A DNA stretch of 64,000 nucleotides from JAGQZY01 sp964588335 (GTDB lineage Bacteria; Bdellovibrionota; Bdellovibrionia; Bdellovibrionales; JAGQZY01). The translations under genes and the position numbers were made by a program. Shown one piece after another: positions 41,691 to 50,024 of the stretch. The notes under the pieces are model-generated. The model was not told the DNA's origin, made no database searches, and saw only the letters and a program-made list of their open reading frames with translations. Position 1 is the stretch's first letter, and every line of letters begins with the position of its first letter. Where the stretch lies: positions 79,568 through 143,567 of the forward strand of contig CAZPOV010000008.1 in NCBI GenBank assembly GCA_964588335.1, read 5' to 3'.

Positions 41691-42974
41691 TCAGACTCGC
41701 CCCCTTTTCTTAAAATTTTTAGGATCAATTCGGTAGGCCTTCAGTTTGTCGTTGAGGGTGCTTTTCGGCATTTGCAGGTCCTCAGCCACCTTACGTTGGT
41801 TGCCAAAGTGTTTTTGTAATTTAGAAAGAATAAGATTGCGTTCGATTTCTTTTAAAGGTGGCAGCTCATCGGATTCTGAGCTTATTAAGCCTTCTTGCGG
41901 ATCGACCTCACGTTCAATCAATTGTTCGAGATCTTCCTCTTGAATTCGCTTTCCTGGAAAGTAGGCTGCCGCTCGTGTGATCACATTTTTAAGTTCGCGG
42001 ATGTTCCCCGGCCAACTGTGGTTTTTTAACTTTTCGATGGCGCGAAAAGAAAATCCCACTTTCTGTTCTTTTGCGAAATGATACAAAAGGGACTCAAAGT
42101 CTTCCATTCTTTGAATTAAGGGGGGTGGTGTCACGCGACAGATGTTGAGACGATGATAAAGATCCTCGCGGAATTCTTTTTTTAGGACTTTCTGTTTTAA
42201 GTTTTTGTGAGTGGCGGCAATAATTCTTACATCCGTTTTGATGCTGCGGTCACTGCCGACGGGGCGAATTTCTTTGTTTTCAAGGGCGCGCAGCAGCTTT
42301 GGTTGCAAGGATAGAGGGAGGTCTCCGATTTCGTCTAAAAATAAGGTTCCCCCTCGGGCCGCTTCAAAAGCTCCTTTGCGATCCTCTGTGGCTCCGGTGA
42401 AGGATCCTCGCACATGTCCGAAAAGTTCACTTTCAATCAAGTTTTCGCTAAGAGCACTGCAATTGATTGTAATATAGGGCGCCTGTTTTCGATTCGAGTT
42501 GCTATGGATCCATTGACTGATGATTTCTTTGCCACAACCGGAGGGGCCGATGACCAAAACCGTGTAGTCGGTGTTTGCGATGGCCGGTAACCTTTGTAAC
42601 TGCAAGTTCCACTTTTGGTTCTCACTCTTCAAGGGATCTCGACTCTCTTTTAATTTTGAGAAAACAAAAAGACTTTCACCAACCATCACCTTGTCGTTGT
42701 TTTGCAGGTAGGCTTCAATCACTCCGGTTCCATTCAGGTAAGTTCCATTGCGACTTTGCAAATCTCGCAGCAAATAGCCTCGCATGCGTTTTTCAATTCG
42801 CATGTGGCGGCCCGATATAAAGGGATCATTGATTTGAATGGAGTTGCTCGGCTCTCGACCAATGGTGATAAAGTCGCCAACTTCATAGCTTTCTTGGCTG
42901 CTCTGGTTGATAGGGAGCAGATAGGCTTGATCCATAATAGTGTTTTGTGTGTCTCGCACCCGCTTGGTTTCCAT
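41691..42974 (-). CDS. FHA-containing sigma-54-dependent transcription activator
   Basis: A 427-residue regulator: FHA domain (about 28-95; TIGREPSNS, SGRHMRI, SRNGTYLNG, binding residues complete), AAA+ sigma-54 activation domain (about 125-350; IGPSGCGKEI, GTLFLDEIGDL, FREDLYHRLN) and a Fis-type helix-turn-helix (about 385-425; NQRKVAEDLQMPKSTLNDKL). The sigma-54 contact loop reads GSFTGA instead of the usual GAFTGA. A kinase rather than a two-component partner should control it via FHA. Start ATG 42974 has GGAGG 6 bp upstream. Target promoters unknown; FliL-like gene and engB are neighbours. Confidence 0.92.
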   Translation of the reverse strand: METKRVRDTQNTIMDQAYLLPINQSSQESYEVGDFITIGREPSNSIQINDPFISGRHMRIEKRMRGYLLRDLQSRNGTYLNGTGVIEAYLQNNDKVMVGESLFVFSKLKESRDPLKSENQKWNLQLQRLPAIANTDYTVLVIGPSGCGKEIISQWIHSNSNRKQAPYITINCSALSENLIESELFGHVRGSFTGATEDRKGAFEAARGGTLFLDEIGDLPLSLQPKLLRALENKEIRPVGSDRSIKTDVRIIAATHKNLKQKVLKKEFREDLYHRLNICRVTPPPLIQRMEDFESLLYHFAKEQKVGFSFRAIEKLKNHSWPGNIRELKNVITRAAAYFPGKRIQEEDLEQLIEREVDPQEGLISSESDELPPLKEIERNLILSKLQKHFGNQRKVAEDLQMPKSTLNDKLKAYRIDPKNFKKRGRV

Positions 42975-43141
42975 AGGGCACCTCCTTTTTCGGGTGAGAG
43001 TTTCAATGTTCGTGCCACCGGAGAAACCATTCAGAACAAACAGAAACGACAGGAGGTTTATGAAAATATGTCCGGAATCCAAGTTTTCGGATTATTTTCC
43101 AAGGAAAATCAGGTACAAGTGAGCCCATCAAGGAGAGAGTT

Positions 43142-43708
43142 GTGGGAGGAAAAGTTCAGTTTGTTCAAAGTGCAAGCCACTATGAGCAATTTCCAGCCGG
43201 ATCCATGCCTGAGGTGGCCATTGCCGGTCGCTCCAATAGTGGTAAATCCTCATTTATAAACACGTTGGCGCGCCAGAAAGTGGCGAAAGTCAGTGGAACG
43301 CCTGGTAAAACCCGCCTGCTCAATATTTTTGATGTGGAAAAGAAGTTTTGGTTGGTCGATATGCCCGGATACGGCTATGCCGCTCGGTCTCATAAGGAGC
43401 GGGGGGATTGGGAGAAGATGATTGAGGCCTATCTGATGAATAGTAAAAATCTCCGTGGTCTCATCTTGCTGATGGATGTCCGGCGTGGCTGGAGCGAGGA
43501 GGAGTCCATGCTCTTGGACTTCTGTAACGCAATGGATTTAAAAATAGTCGTAGGATTGACCAAGGGAGACAAGCTGTCGCGCTCAAAATGGAAAGCGACA
43601 GCAATGAAGTTAGAAAAGGACCTTGGCGTGCCGGTTTATGCGCTCTCATCTCTTAAAAAATGGGGAATCAGCGATATCATCGGCCATGTTCTTAAAAATT
43701 GGATTTGA
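43142..43708 (+). CDS. engB: Ribosome biogenesis GTPase EngB (YsxC/YihA)
   Basis: A 188-residue essential GTPase that assists 50S subunit assembly. Motifs: AGRSNSGKSSFIN (P-loop, about residue 29), DMPGYGYA (G3) and LTKGDKL (G4). SGTPGKTRLLN is the conserved switch I segment. Start GTG 43142 follows AGGAG by 6 bp. It seems to open the long plus-strand run of KDO and gliding genes. Confidence 0.95.
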   Translation: MGGKVQFVQSASHYEQFPAGSMPEVAIAGRSNSGKSSFINTLARQKVAKVSGTPGKTRLLNIFDVEKKFWLVDMPGYGYAARSHKERGDWEKMIEAYLMNSKNLRGLILLMDVRRGWSEEESMLLDFCNAMDLKIVVGLTKGDKLSRSKWKATAMKLEKDLGVPVYALSSLKKWGISDIIGHVLKNWI

Positions 43709-43783
43709 GACGAAAAAAGCCTAAAAATCATGACAACAATAAGCAGAGTTGTTATACCTCGATGATTGTTCAAACAGGAGCTT

Positions 43784-44524
43784 ATGGCTGAAGTGATCGC
43801 AGTAATACCAGTGCGGTATGGGGCCCAAAGATTTCCAGGCAAGGCCCTTGCCCCGATTCTTCAAAAACCCATGATTCAATGGGTTGTGGAAGGGGTGTCT
43901 CAAAGTCAGCTCATAAAAAAAATAATAGTAGCGACCGATGACCAAAGAATTGCTGATACTTGTGCGCCCTGGGATGTGGAAGTTGTTATGACCGATTCTG
44001 AGTTGGCCTCTGGCAGTGACCGGGTCTATCAAGCTTGCAAGAACTCGCCCGAAGATCTTGTTATCAACATTCAAGGTGACGAACCCTTGATCACCGGAAC
44101 GCTAGTCGATCAGATGGCTGAGGCCATGTTGCAAGACAGTGATTGGGACATGTTGACTTTGGGTCGCGCCATGAACGAAGAGGCCCTTGAGAGTATGAAT
44201 ACAGCAAAAATTGTTCTGAATCACAAAAACCATGCTCTGTATTTCAGTCGCTTTCCGATTCCCTATTCTCGTGAAAAAAGTGGCGATGGCTATACGGCTT
44301 GCTTGAAGCACATTGGGATCTATGGTTATAAAAAATCATTCTTAAAGAAGTTTTGTGAGACGCCAGTGCAACCCATCGAAAAGATGGAAGGTTTGGAGCA
44401 GTTGCGCGCCCTCTATTTGGGGGGGCAAATAAAAGTATTGAAAGTGGATTATGAAAGCTGGGGAGTTGACACTCCCGCAGATGTGGCCGTTGTTGAAAAA
44501 AAGTTAAGGGAGAGTCATGGCTAA
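43784..44524 (+). CDS. kdsB: CMP-KDO synthetase (3-deoxy-manno-octulosonate cytidylyltransferase)
   Basis: A 246-residue enzyme that activates KDO with CTP for LPS core synthesis. Motifs: VIPVRYGAQRFPGKAL (nucleotide-binding start), VVMTDSELASGSDRVYQ, NIQGDEPLI and HIGIYGYKKSFLKKF. Start ATG 43784, with AGGAG close upstream. It overlaps pyrG by 8 bp; CTP synthase makes its substrate, a sensible pairing. Confidence 0.96.
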   Translation: MAEVIAVIPVRYGAQRFPGKALAPILQKPMIQWVVEGVSQSQLIKKIIVATDDQRIADTCAPWDVEVVMTDSELASGSDRVYQACKNSPEDLVINIQGDEPLITGTLVDQMAEAMLQDSDWDMLTLGRAMNEEALESMNTAKIVLNHKNHALYFSRFPIPYSREKSGDGYTACLKHIGIYGYKKSFLKKFCETPVQPIEKMEGLEQLRALYLGGQIKVLKVDYESWGVDTPADVAVVEKKLRESHG

Positions 44525-46256
44525 GAAAAAGAAAGCGTCAAAAAAGAAAAAGTCGGCGCGCGAATCTCGCAAAAAACCATTAACCCAAAAGTTTATTTTT
44601 GTAACAGGTGGTGTGGTTTCGTCTATTGGTAAGGGGTTGTCGGCTGCAAGCCTTGGAACCCTGCTTGAAGCCCGCGGCTACAAAGTGACTCTTATGAAGT
44701 GCGACCCCTACATCAACGTTGATCCCGGCACCATGTCGCCGTTTCAGCATGGAGAAGTTTTTGTCACCGACGATGGTGCCGAAACCGATTTGGATTTGGG
44801 GCACTACGAGCGCTTCACATCTATTTATTTAAACAAATCCAATTCCACAACTGCCGGGCAAATTTATGAAAGTGTGATTCGTAAAGAACGGCGCGGAGAC
44901 TATTTGGGGGGGACTGTGCAAGTGATTCCCCATATCACTGATGAAATAAAATCGCGAATTTTCGAAGCCGCTCAGGGTTCTGAAATTTGTATTGTCGAAA
45001 TTGGCGGAACAATAGGTGATATTGAAGGGCTTCCGTTTATTGAAGCCATTCGCCAGATGCGTGTTGATTTAGGTGTGGAAAACACATTGTACATTCACGT
45101 GACTTACATTCCCTATATCGCTGCTGCGGGAGAGCTTAAAAGTAAACCGACTCAACACTCTGTTAAAGCCCTGCGCGAGGTCGGTATTCAACCTGACGTT
45201 TTGATTTGTCGAAGCGAGCACAATATTCCTCATGAGACCAAATCAAAAATTGGCTTGTTTTGTAGTATTCGACCAGAAAATGTCATCGCCGCTTATGATG
45301 CCAGTTCTATCTATGAGGTTCCATTGAAGCTCCATGAAGAAGGTTTTGATGAGAAAGTCGTTGATCGTCTTGGTTTAGACAGCAAGGGTCCTGATATGAC
45401 CCGCTGGCAAAAAATGGTGAAGACGATTCAGTCACCAAATAAAGAAGTGAACATTGGGATCGTTGGCAAGTACACCAATTTGAAAGAAAGCTATAAATCT
45501 TTAAATGAGGCCCTGGTTCATGGTGGAATCTCTTGTGATTCGAAAGTGAATATCACCTATATTAATTCCGAAAAAATCAACGATAAGAACGTTTCGAAAA
45601 ACTTAGCGGGTGTTGATGGCATCCTAGTTCCTGGCGGCTTTGGTGAGCGTGGTGTTGATGGCAAAATGGTGGCTATTCGCTTCGCCAGAGAAAATAATAT
45701 TCCGTTTTTTGGCATTTGCTACGGGATGCAACTGGCAGCCGTTGAGTTTGCGCGCAATGTGTGTGGATTGAAAAACGCATCCAGTCGTGAGTTTGCCGAG
45801 GACTTAAAAGGCCAACGCAATTTTGTCATCGATCTAATGAGTGATCAGAAAAAAGAAGGCGATAAGGGTGGAACCATGCGCTTAGGTGCGTTTCCTTGTA
45901 CCTTGCAAAAAGGTTCTATCGCGAAAAAGGCTTACAAAAAATCGAAAATTCAAGAGCGTCATCGCCACCGCTTTGAATTTAACAATAAGTTTCGTGCGCT
46001 TTTTGAAAAGAACGGAATGGACCTTTCTGGTATTTGTGAAGAAAGAGATTTGGTAGAGATTATTGAGATTCCCGATCATACATTCTTTGTCGGTGTGCAA
46101 TTTCACCCCGAGTTCAAATCGAAACCTTTAGATCCACATCCGTTGTTCACCCATTTTGTGAAGGCTTCTTTGCAAAATAAATCAGTGGGTGATGTTGAAT
46201 CGAAAAAAGTGTCTTCGCAAAAAGCCAGTGAAGAGTACCAAGCCAACACAATGTAG
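44517..46256 (+). CDS. pyrG: CTP synthase
   Basis: A 579-residue enzyme making CTP from UTP and glutamine. The synthetase half shows FVTGGVVSSIGKGLSAASLG and MKCDPYINVDPGTMSPFQHGE; the glutaminase half has FGICYGMQLAAVEFARN (nucleophile Cys) and FFVGVQFHPEFKSKP. It carries an unusual Lys-rich N-terminal extension of about 25 residues (MAKKKKASKKKKSARESRK) before the normal start. GGGAG lies before the ATG. Overlaps kdsB by 8 bp; 6 bp before kdsD. Confidence 0.97.
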   Translation: MAKKKKASKKKKSARESRKKPLTQKFIFVTGGVVSSIGKGLSAASLGTLLEARGYKVTLMKCDPYINVDPGTMSPFQHGEVFVTDDGAETDLDLGHYERFTSIYLNKSNSTTAGQIYESVIRKERRGDYLGGTVQVIPHITDEIKSRIFEAAQGSEICIVEIGGTIGDIEGLPFIEAIRQMRVDLGVENTLYIHVTYIPYIAAAGELKSKPTQHSVKALREVGIQPDVLICRSEHNIPHETKSKIGLFCSIRPENVIAAYDASSIYEVPLKLHEEGFDEKVVDRLGLDSKGPDMTRWQKMVKTIQSPNKEVNIGIVGKYTNLKESYKSLNEALVHGGISCDSKVNITYINSEKINDKNVSKNLAGVDGILVPGGFGERGVDGKMVAIRFARENNIPFFGICYGMQLAAVEFARNVCGLKNASSREFAEDLKGQRNFVIDLMSDQKKEGDKGGTMRLGAFPCTLQKGSIAKKAYKKSKIQERHRHRFEFNNKFRALFEKNGMDLSGICEERDLVEIIEIPDHTFFVGVQFHPEFKSKPLDPHPLFTHFVKASLQNKSVGDVESKKVSSQKASEEYQANTM

Positions 46257-46262
46257 GAATTT

Positions 46263-47231
46263 ATGAGCAGTATTGAGGAAGCCCGTCGGGTTCTTAAAAT
46301 TGAAGCAGAATCGATTCTTGAGCTGATTGATCGGCTCGATGATAAATTTGAAAAAGCCGTCGATTTGGTTTGTTCTTGTGAAGGAAAACTTGTCGTCGCT
46401 GGGATGGGTAAGTCGGGCCATGTCGGGCGCAAAATAGCAGCCACCTTAAGTTCAACAGGGACCCCTGCGGTGTTTTTACATCCGGCCGAGAGCTCCCATG
46501 GCGACCTCGGGTTGGTGTCGGAAAACGATAGTTTGTTGGTGATTAGTTATGGTGGTGGTTCGCAAGAGCTGAACGACCTGATCACCTTCGCCACTCGTAA
46601 AGGCATTCCTCTTATTGCCATGACAGGCAATCCCGAGAGCCAGCTCGCAAAAGCATCGACAGTGACTTTGGATATTTCAGTCAAACAAGAAGCCTGCCCG
46701 TTGAAGTTGGCACCCACTTCCAGTTCGACAGCCACTTTGGCTTTGGGGGACGCGCTGGCGATGGCGGCTCTTAAGAAAAAAGGTTTTAAAGAGGAAGACT
46801 TTGCAGAGTTTCATCCGGGCGGGAAATTAGGTCGCAGACTTTTAACACGTGTGCGCGACATTATGCATGATAATGGTGGTCTGCCTGTAGTCAAAGACAC
46901 CGACACCATGGTGACGGTTGTTGGAACTATGACTGGCGGCGATGTTCGTGGGGTGGCCGGAGTGACTAATTCCGATGGTCAATTGATAGGTGTGATTACA
47001 GACGGAGATATCCGAAGAAATCTAGAAAAGAATAAAAATCCTTTGGATTCCTCAGTTAAAGATCTTATGTCCTCGCAACCAAAAACGATCGACCCTAATG
47101 AATTGGCAGTGAAAGCTTTGTTTATCATGGAGCAGTTCTCCATTCAGTCGTTGTTTGTTGTTAATCCGGAAAATCAGAAGCCAGAGGGCCTGATTCATTT
47201 ACAGGATTTAATTAAAGCAAAAATTCGTTAA
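46263..47231 (+). CDS. kdsD: Arabinose-5-phosphate isomerase
   Basis: Converts ribulose 5-phosphate to arabinose 5-phosphate, the first step to KDO. The 322-residue protein has a SIS domain (about 35-165; VVAGMGKSGHVGRKIAATL, HPAESSHGDLG) and two CBS domains (about 200-322; VTDGDIRR-type motif GVITDGDIRRN). Length and order are usual for KdsD. Third gene of the kdsB-pyrG-kdsD-kdsC set. Confidence 0.95.
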   Translation: MSSIEEARRVLKIEAESILELIDRLDDKFEKAVDLVCSCEGKLVVAGMGKSGHVGRKIAATLSSTGTPAVFLHPAESSHGDLGLVSENDSLLVISYGGGSQELNDLITFATRKGIPLIAMTGNPESQLAKASTVTLDISVKQEACPLKLAPTSSSTATLALGDALAMAALKKKGFKEEDFAEFHPGGKLGRRLLTRVRDIMHDNGGLPVVKDTDTMVTVVGTMTGGDVRGVAGVTNSDGQLIGVITDGDIRRNLEKNKNPLDSSVKDLMSSQPKTIDPNELAVKALFIMEQFSIQSLFVVNPENQKPEGLIHLQDLIKAKIR

Positions 47232-47318
47232 TTCTTTGGGACAGTTCTTGAATGGGTCGTAAATTTTGATGGTCTATTCAATTGCCTAAAGCCTTTTAGT
47301 AAGACATCATTTTCAGTA

Positions 47319-47768
47319 ATGAAAAGTGCTCTTTGTTTTTTGACGTTGTTTATTGCTTGCTGTGCCTCTGTAGAAACTCAGACCGTTGATACTAAGAAAG
47401 TTATTAAGCCCACCCAGTTGTGTGGAACAGAATCTTTTCTCAATCAATTTGCTATTTATCAATGCCAGTCCTTAGAGTTAGAGGAAAGCAAAATTCAGTC
47501 GGTTGAGGCGACGCCGAAACATAATGTTTCGCCTTCGAAAGCCAAGGTGGGTCAGCCCCTTTTGATTATTAACGAAGAGATTATCAATGCCCAGCCCAGG
47601 GCTCGGGATCAAGAGATTGTTTGTCAGCGCCGTTTGCAAGTGGTTTTGAATCCAGGAGTGGGGGTTAATCAGTCTTTTCAGAAGGGGTGGCTTACCTACC
47701 AGCCGGAATGCTTTAAATTTAAAAAAGTGGGAAACAAGGGGACTTCGAATGACAGTCGACACCAATAA
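47319..47768 (+). CDS. Small exported (lipo)protein between kdsD and kdsC
   Basis: A 149-residue protein with a short hydrophobic signal (ALCFLTLFIACCASVE) that ends in a poor lipobox (FIAC/IACC), so a lipid anchor is likely but not sure. The rest has Cys in QLCGTE, YQCQSL, IVCQRR and PECFKF. No domain recognised. It overlaps kdsC by 20 bp. Its location suggests an LPS-linked envelope function; it does not look like LptC. Confidence 0.65.
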   Translation: MKSALCFLTLFIACCASVETQTVDTKKVIKPTQLCGTESFLNQFAIYQCQSLELEESKIQSVEATPKHNVSPSKAKVGQPLLIINEEIINAQPRARDQEIVCQRRLQVVLNPGVGVNQSFQKGWLTYQPECFKFKKVGNKGTSNDSRHQ

Positions 47769-48258
47769 ACTGAAAAAAATCAAAATGTTAGTTATGGACG
47801 TTGATGGCATCCTGACCGACTCACGGATCATACTGGACTCAAGTTTAGGTTGGAAAAGATTTTTTTCCGTCCGCGACGGCATCGGAATCAACCTACTTCG
47901 GCACAACAGCTACAAGACGGCCATCATCACGGGAAGCCAATCTAAAGATGTTCAAGAAAGAGCCCAACATCTTAAGATTGATTACTTTTACGAAAACCAA
48001 TTAGACAAAAGTCCTGCCTACGACAAGTTGAAATTAGAGTCCGGTTTTGCTGATGAAGAGATTGCCTATATTGGCGATGATATCTTTGATATTCCACTTT
48101 TGGAGCAGGTGGGTTTTTCAGCAACTGTTCCCGAAGCCGTTGATGAAGTTCACAAGGCATGTGATTATATCACAAATCGTAGTGGAGGTTATGGAGCCGT
48201 CCGTGATCTTTGCCAATTGATACTCAAGCATGGCTACTTTAGTGGGGAGTCACAATGA
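47749..48258 (+). CDS. kdsC: KDO-8-phosphate phosphatase
   Basis: A 169-residue HAD-type phosphatase that releases KDO from KDO 8-phosphate. Motifs: MDVDGILTDSRI (catalytic Asp pair, about residue 16), IITGSQS (motif II), and IGDDIFDIPLL (motif IV). Short, capless C0 type as usual for KdsC, which forms tetramers. Its stop overlaps the next start codon (ATGA), linking KDO synthesis to the first gliding-type beta-barrel gene. Confidence 0.95.
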   Translation: MTVDTNKLKKIKMLVMDVDGILTDSRIILDSSLGWKRFFSVRDGIGINLLRHNSYKTAIITGSQSKDVQERAQHLKIDYFYENQLDKSPAYDKLKLESGFADEEIAYIGDDIFDIPLLEQVGFSATVPEAVDEVHKACDYITNRSGGYGAVRDLCQLILKHGYFSGESQ

Positions 48259-49031
48259 AATTTGCATCCATCTTAGTTTCTCTGTTTTTTAGCTGGCAGG
48301 CTGTTGCCGTAACTATTGAATTCCCAGAAGAAGAATTGGCTCGTGAATCAGTTTTGCCAGTCTTTGATAATGCTTTGGCTGTAAAATCTCGTTTGGTTCC
48401 GACAAAGGGACGCGTGGAGCTTGGTTTAGCAGCTGGTTTTGCAATGAACGAACCTTTTTTTAACACCACCCGTTTTGGTGGACACTTGGCTTATCACCTA
48501 ACAGAAACCCACGGAATTGTATTAACCGGTCAACTTTATACCGATGGGCTTGGCAATAACGGAAAAGCCCTGTCGCAGTCGGATTTGATTGATGACAACC
48601 CGGACACCAATCAAGGGTTTATTCGCATGGAATACGCTCCACAGCCGACCTACCACTTTTTTGCGAACTACCAAATAACCCCTTACTACGGGAAAATATC
48701 TGTTTTCAAAGATTTCGTCATGAATTTGTCTTTGTATGGTCTTGTTGGTGTGGGTGCGATTGATATTGGCGGAGAAACTGTTCCAGCTTTGAACCTGGGT
48801 ATCGGTCAGAAGTTCTATTTCTCTAAAAACTGGGGAATTCGTGCCGACCTTGGATTGATGGCCTATGAAGGTGTTAACTTTTTTGTTGGTAGTGACGGTG
48901 GGCAGACTCCTCTGTTTGATAACGTCAATAATGCCACTGATTTTGAAGCGACCGACAAGTTACCAAGTGAGTTTGATCGTCAGATGAATTACGACATGCA
49001 CTTTTCAGTAGCACTCATTATTCTAATTTAA
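48255..49031 (+). CDS. Outer-membrane beta-barrel, GltA/GltB-like
   Basis: A 258-residue protein with a signal peptide (ILVSLFFSWQAVA) and a barrel pattern: GRVELGLAAGFAMNEPFFNT, HLAYHLTETHGI, and a C-terminal strand MHFSVALIILI. It is of the beta-barrel type found in Myxococcus and Bdellovibrio beside the gliding genes, where GltA and GltB sit in the outer membrane. The start codon overlaps the kdsC stop. Assignment to GltA or GltB individually is not possible by eye. Confidence 0.75.
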   Translation: MKFASILVSLFFSWQAVAVTIEFPEEELARESVLPVFDNALAVKSRLVPTKGRVELGLAAGFAMNEPFFNTTRFGGHLAYHLTETHGIVLTGQLYTDGLGNNGKALSQSDLIDDNPDTNQGFIRMEYAPQPTYHFFANYQITPYYGKISVFKDFVMNLSLYGLVGVGAIDIGGETVPALNLGIGQKFYFSKNWGIRADLGLMAYEGVNFFVGSDGGQTPLFDNVNNATDFEATDKLPSEFDRQMNYDMHFSVALIILI

Positions 49032-49105
49032 GAAAAATTTGTAACATAAGTATTGTTGTTCTGGAAAACGCGAGGTGTGGCATCGGTGTTGGTCCAGTTA
49101 TTCGT

Positions 49106-49157
49106 GGTAAGTCTACAAATATTCTCATCTTTTCTATAGTCTGGTGGGAGACTTACC
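49106..49157. promoter_or_regulatory. 9-bp perfect inverted repeat around a possible -10 element
   Basis: GGTAAGTCT (49106-49114) and AGACTTACC (49149-49157) are perfectly complementary with 34 bp between. TATAGT at 49135-49140 inside could be a -10 box, with no clear -35. It lies just before the second barrel gene and could be an operator or leader hairpin for the main gliding operon. Confidence 0.45.
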
Positions 49158-49172
49158 GGGTTAGGTTTTTTT

Positions 49173-50024
49173 ATGAAGTACATAATGTTTGTTATTCTTC
49201 TAAGTTGCTATTCCACTGCCTTTGCACAGGATAAGGATCCTTCAATTGATGAAATTGAAGGACTGTTCCAAGAGGAGGCCCAACAGGATGAGAGACGTGC
49301 TGAACAAGAAGCACGCAGAAACGCTCGTCGCGCTAAGGAAAAGGAAAAAGAAGAGCAGCCCAAAGAGGTCGAAGACCTAAAAGAGTTGGAAACTTTTTCT
49401 AACATCGCGGTCATCCAAAAACGATACCTTCCAAAAACCAAACGATTTGAGTTTTATATCGCCGGTGGAACCAACTTGAACGATGCTTTTTTCGTTGGAA
49501 ATGGTCTGAACTCTCGGTTGGGGTTCAATTTCTCGGAAAAGTGGGGAATTGAGGCAATGTACTCATTTATTCAAAACGACAATCGTGACGTCACCAATGA
49601 GCTTTTAGAGCGAGGAGTGACAACTGAGGGATCTGTTGCCACCGATAGCTACTACGGAGTTGATATCAAATGGACTCCCATTTACGGGAAATACTCCTAT
49701 TTTAATGAAAAGATTATTCCATTTGATCTGTATTTCTCGCTGGGCTTTGGAATGACCGATCCAAGAATTGCGGCCTCATCTGGAGGAGCCAATGTGGCCA
49801 CTGTCGATTCTTCCTACACGGTGAAGTTCGGAACCGGACAAATATTTGCGATTACCAAATGGATGGCTTTTCGATGGGATCTTTCTCTTCACATGATCCA
49901 AGCCACCACTGAGGTCAGAAATCGAAACTCAAACACACTGATAAGCGAAGATGATTCTCTATACAACAATCTCTTTCTGAACGTCGGGCTGAGTTTCTTC
50001 TTTCCTGAAGCGAGGTACAGATGA
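49173..50024 (+). CDS. Outer-membrane beta-barrel, GltA/GltB-like
   Basis: A 283-residue protein with a signal peptide (MFVILLSCYSTAFA, before QDKD), a charged helical stretch (about 24-70, Glu/Arg/Ala-rich, starting with DEIEGLFQEEAQQDE) and a C-terminal barrel (FEFYIAGGTNLNDAFFVG to NVGLSFFFPEARYR). Same type as the preceding barrel, with an extra periplasmic helix. Probably the start of a transcript, after a 141-bp gap with an inverted repeat. Its stop overlaps the following ATG. Confidence 0.78.
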   Translation: MKYIMFVILLSCYSTAFAQDKDPSIDEIEGLFQEEAQQDERRAEQEARRNARRAKEKEKEEQPKEVEDLKELETFSNIAVIQKRYLPKTKRFEFYIAGGTNLNDAFFVGNGLNSRLGFNFSEKWGIEAMYSFIQNDNRDVTNELLERGVTTEGSVATDSYYGVDIKWTPIYGKYSYFNEKIIPFDLYFSLGFGMTDPRIAASSGGANVATVDSSYTVKFGTGQIFAITKWMAFRWDLSLHMIQATTEVRNRNSNTLISEDDSLYNNLFLNVGLSFFFPEARYR

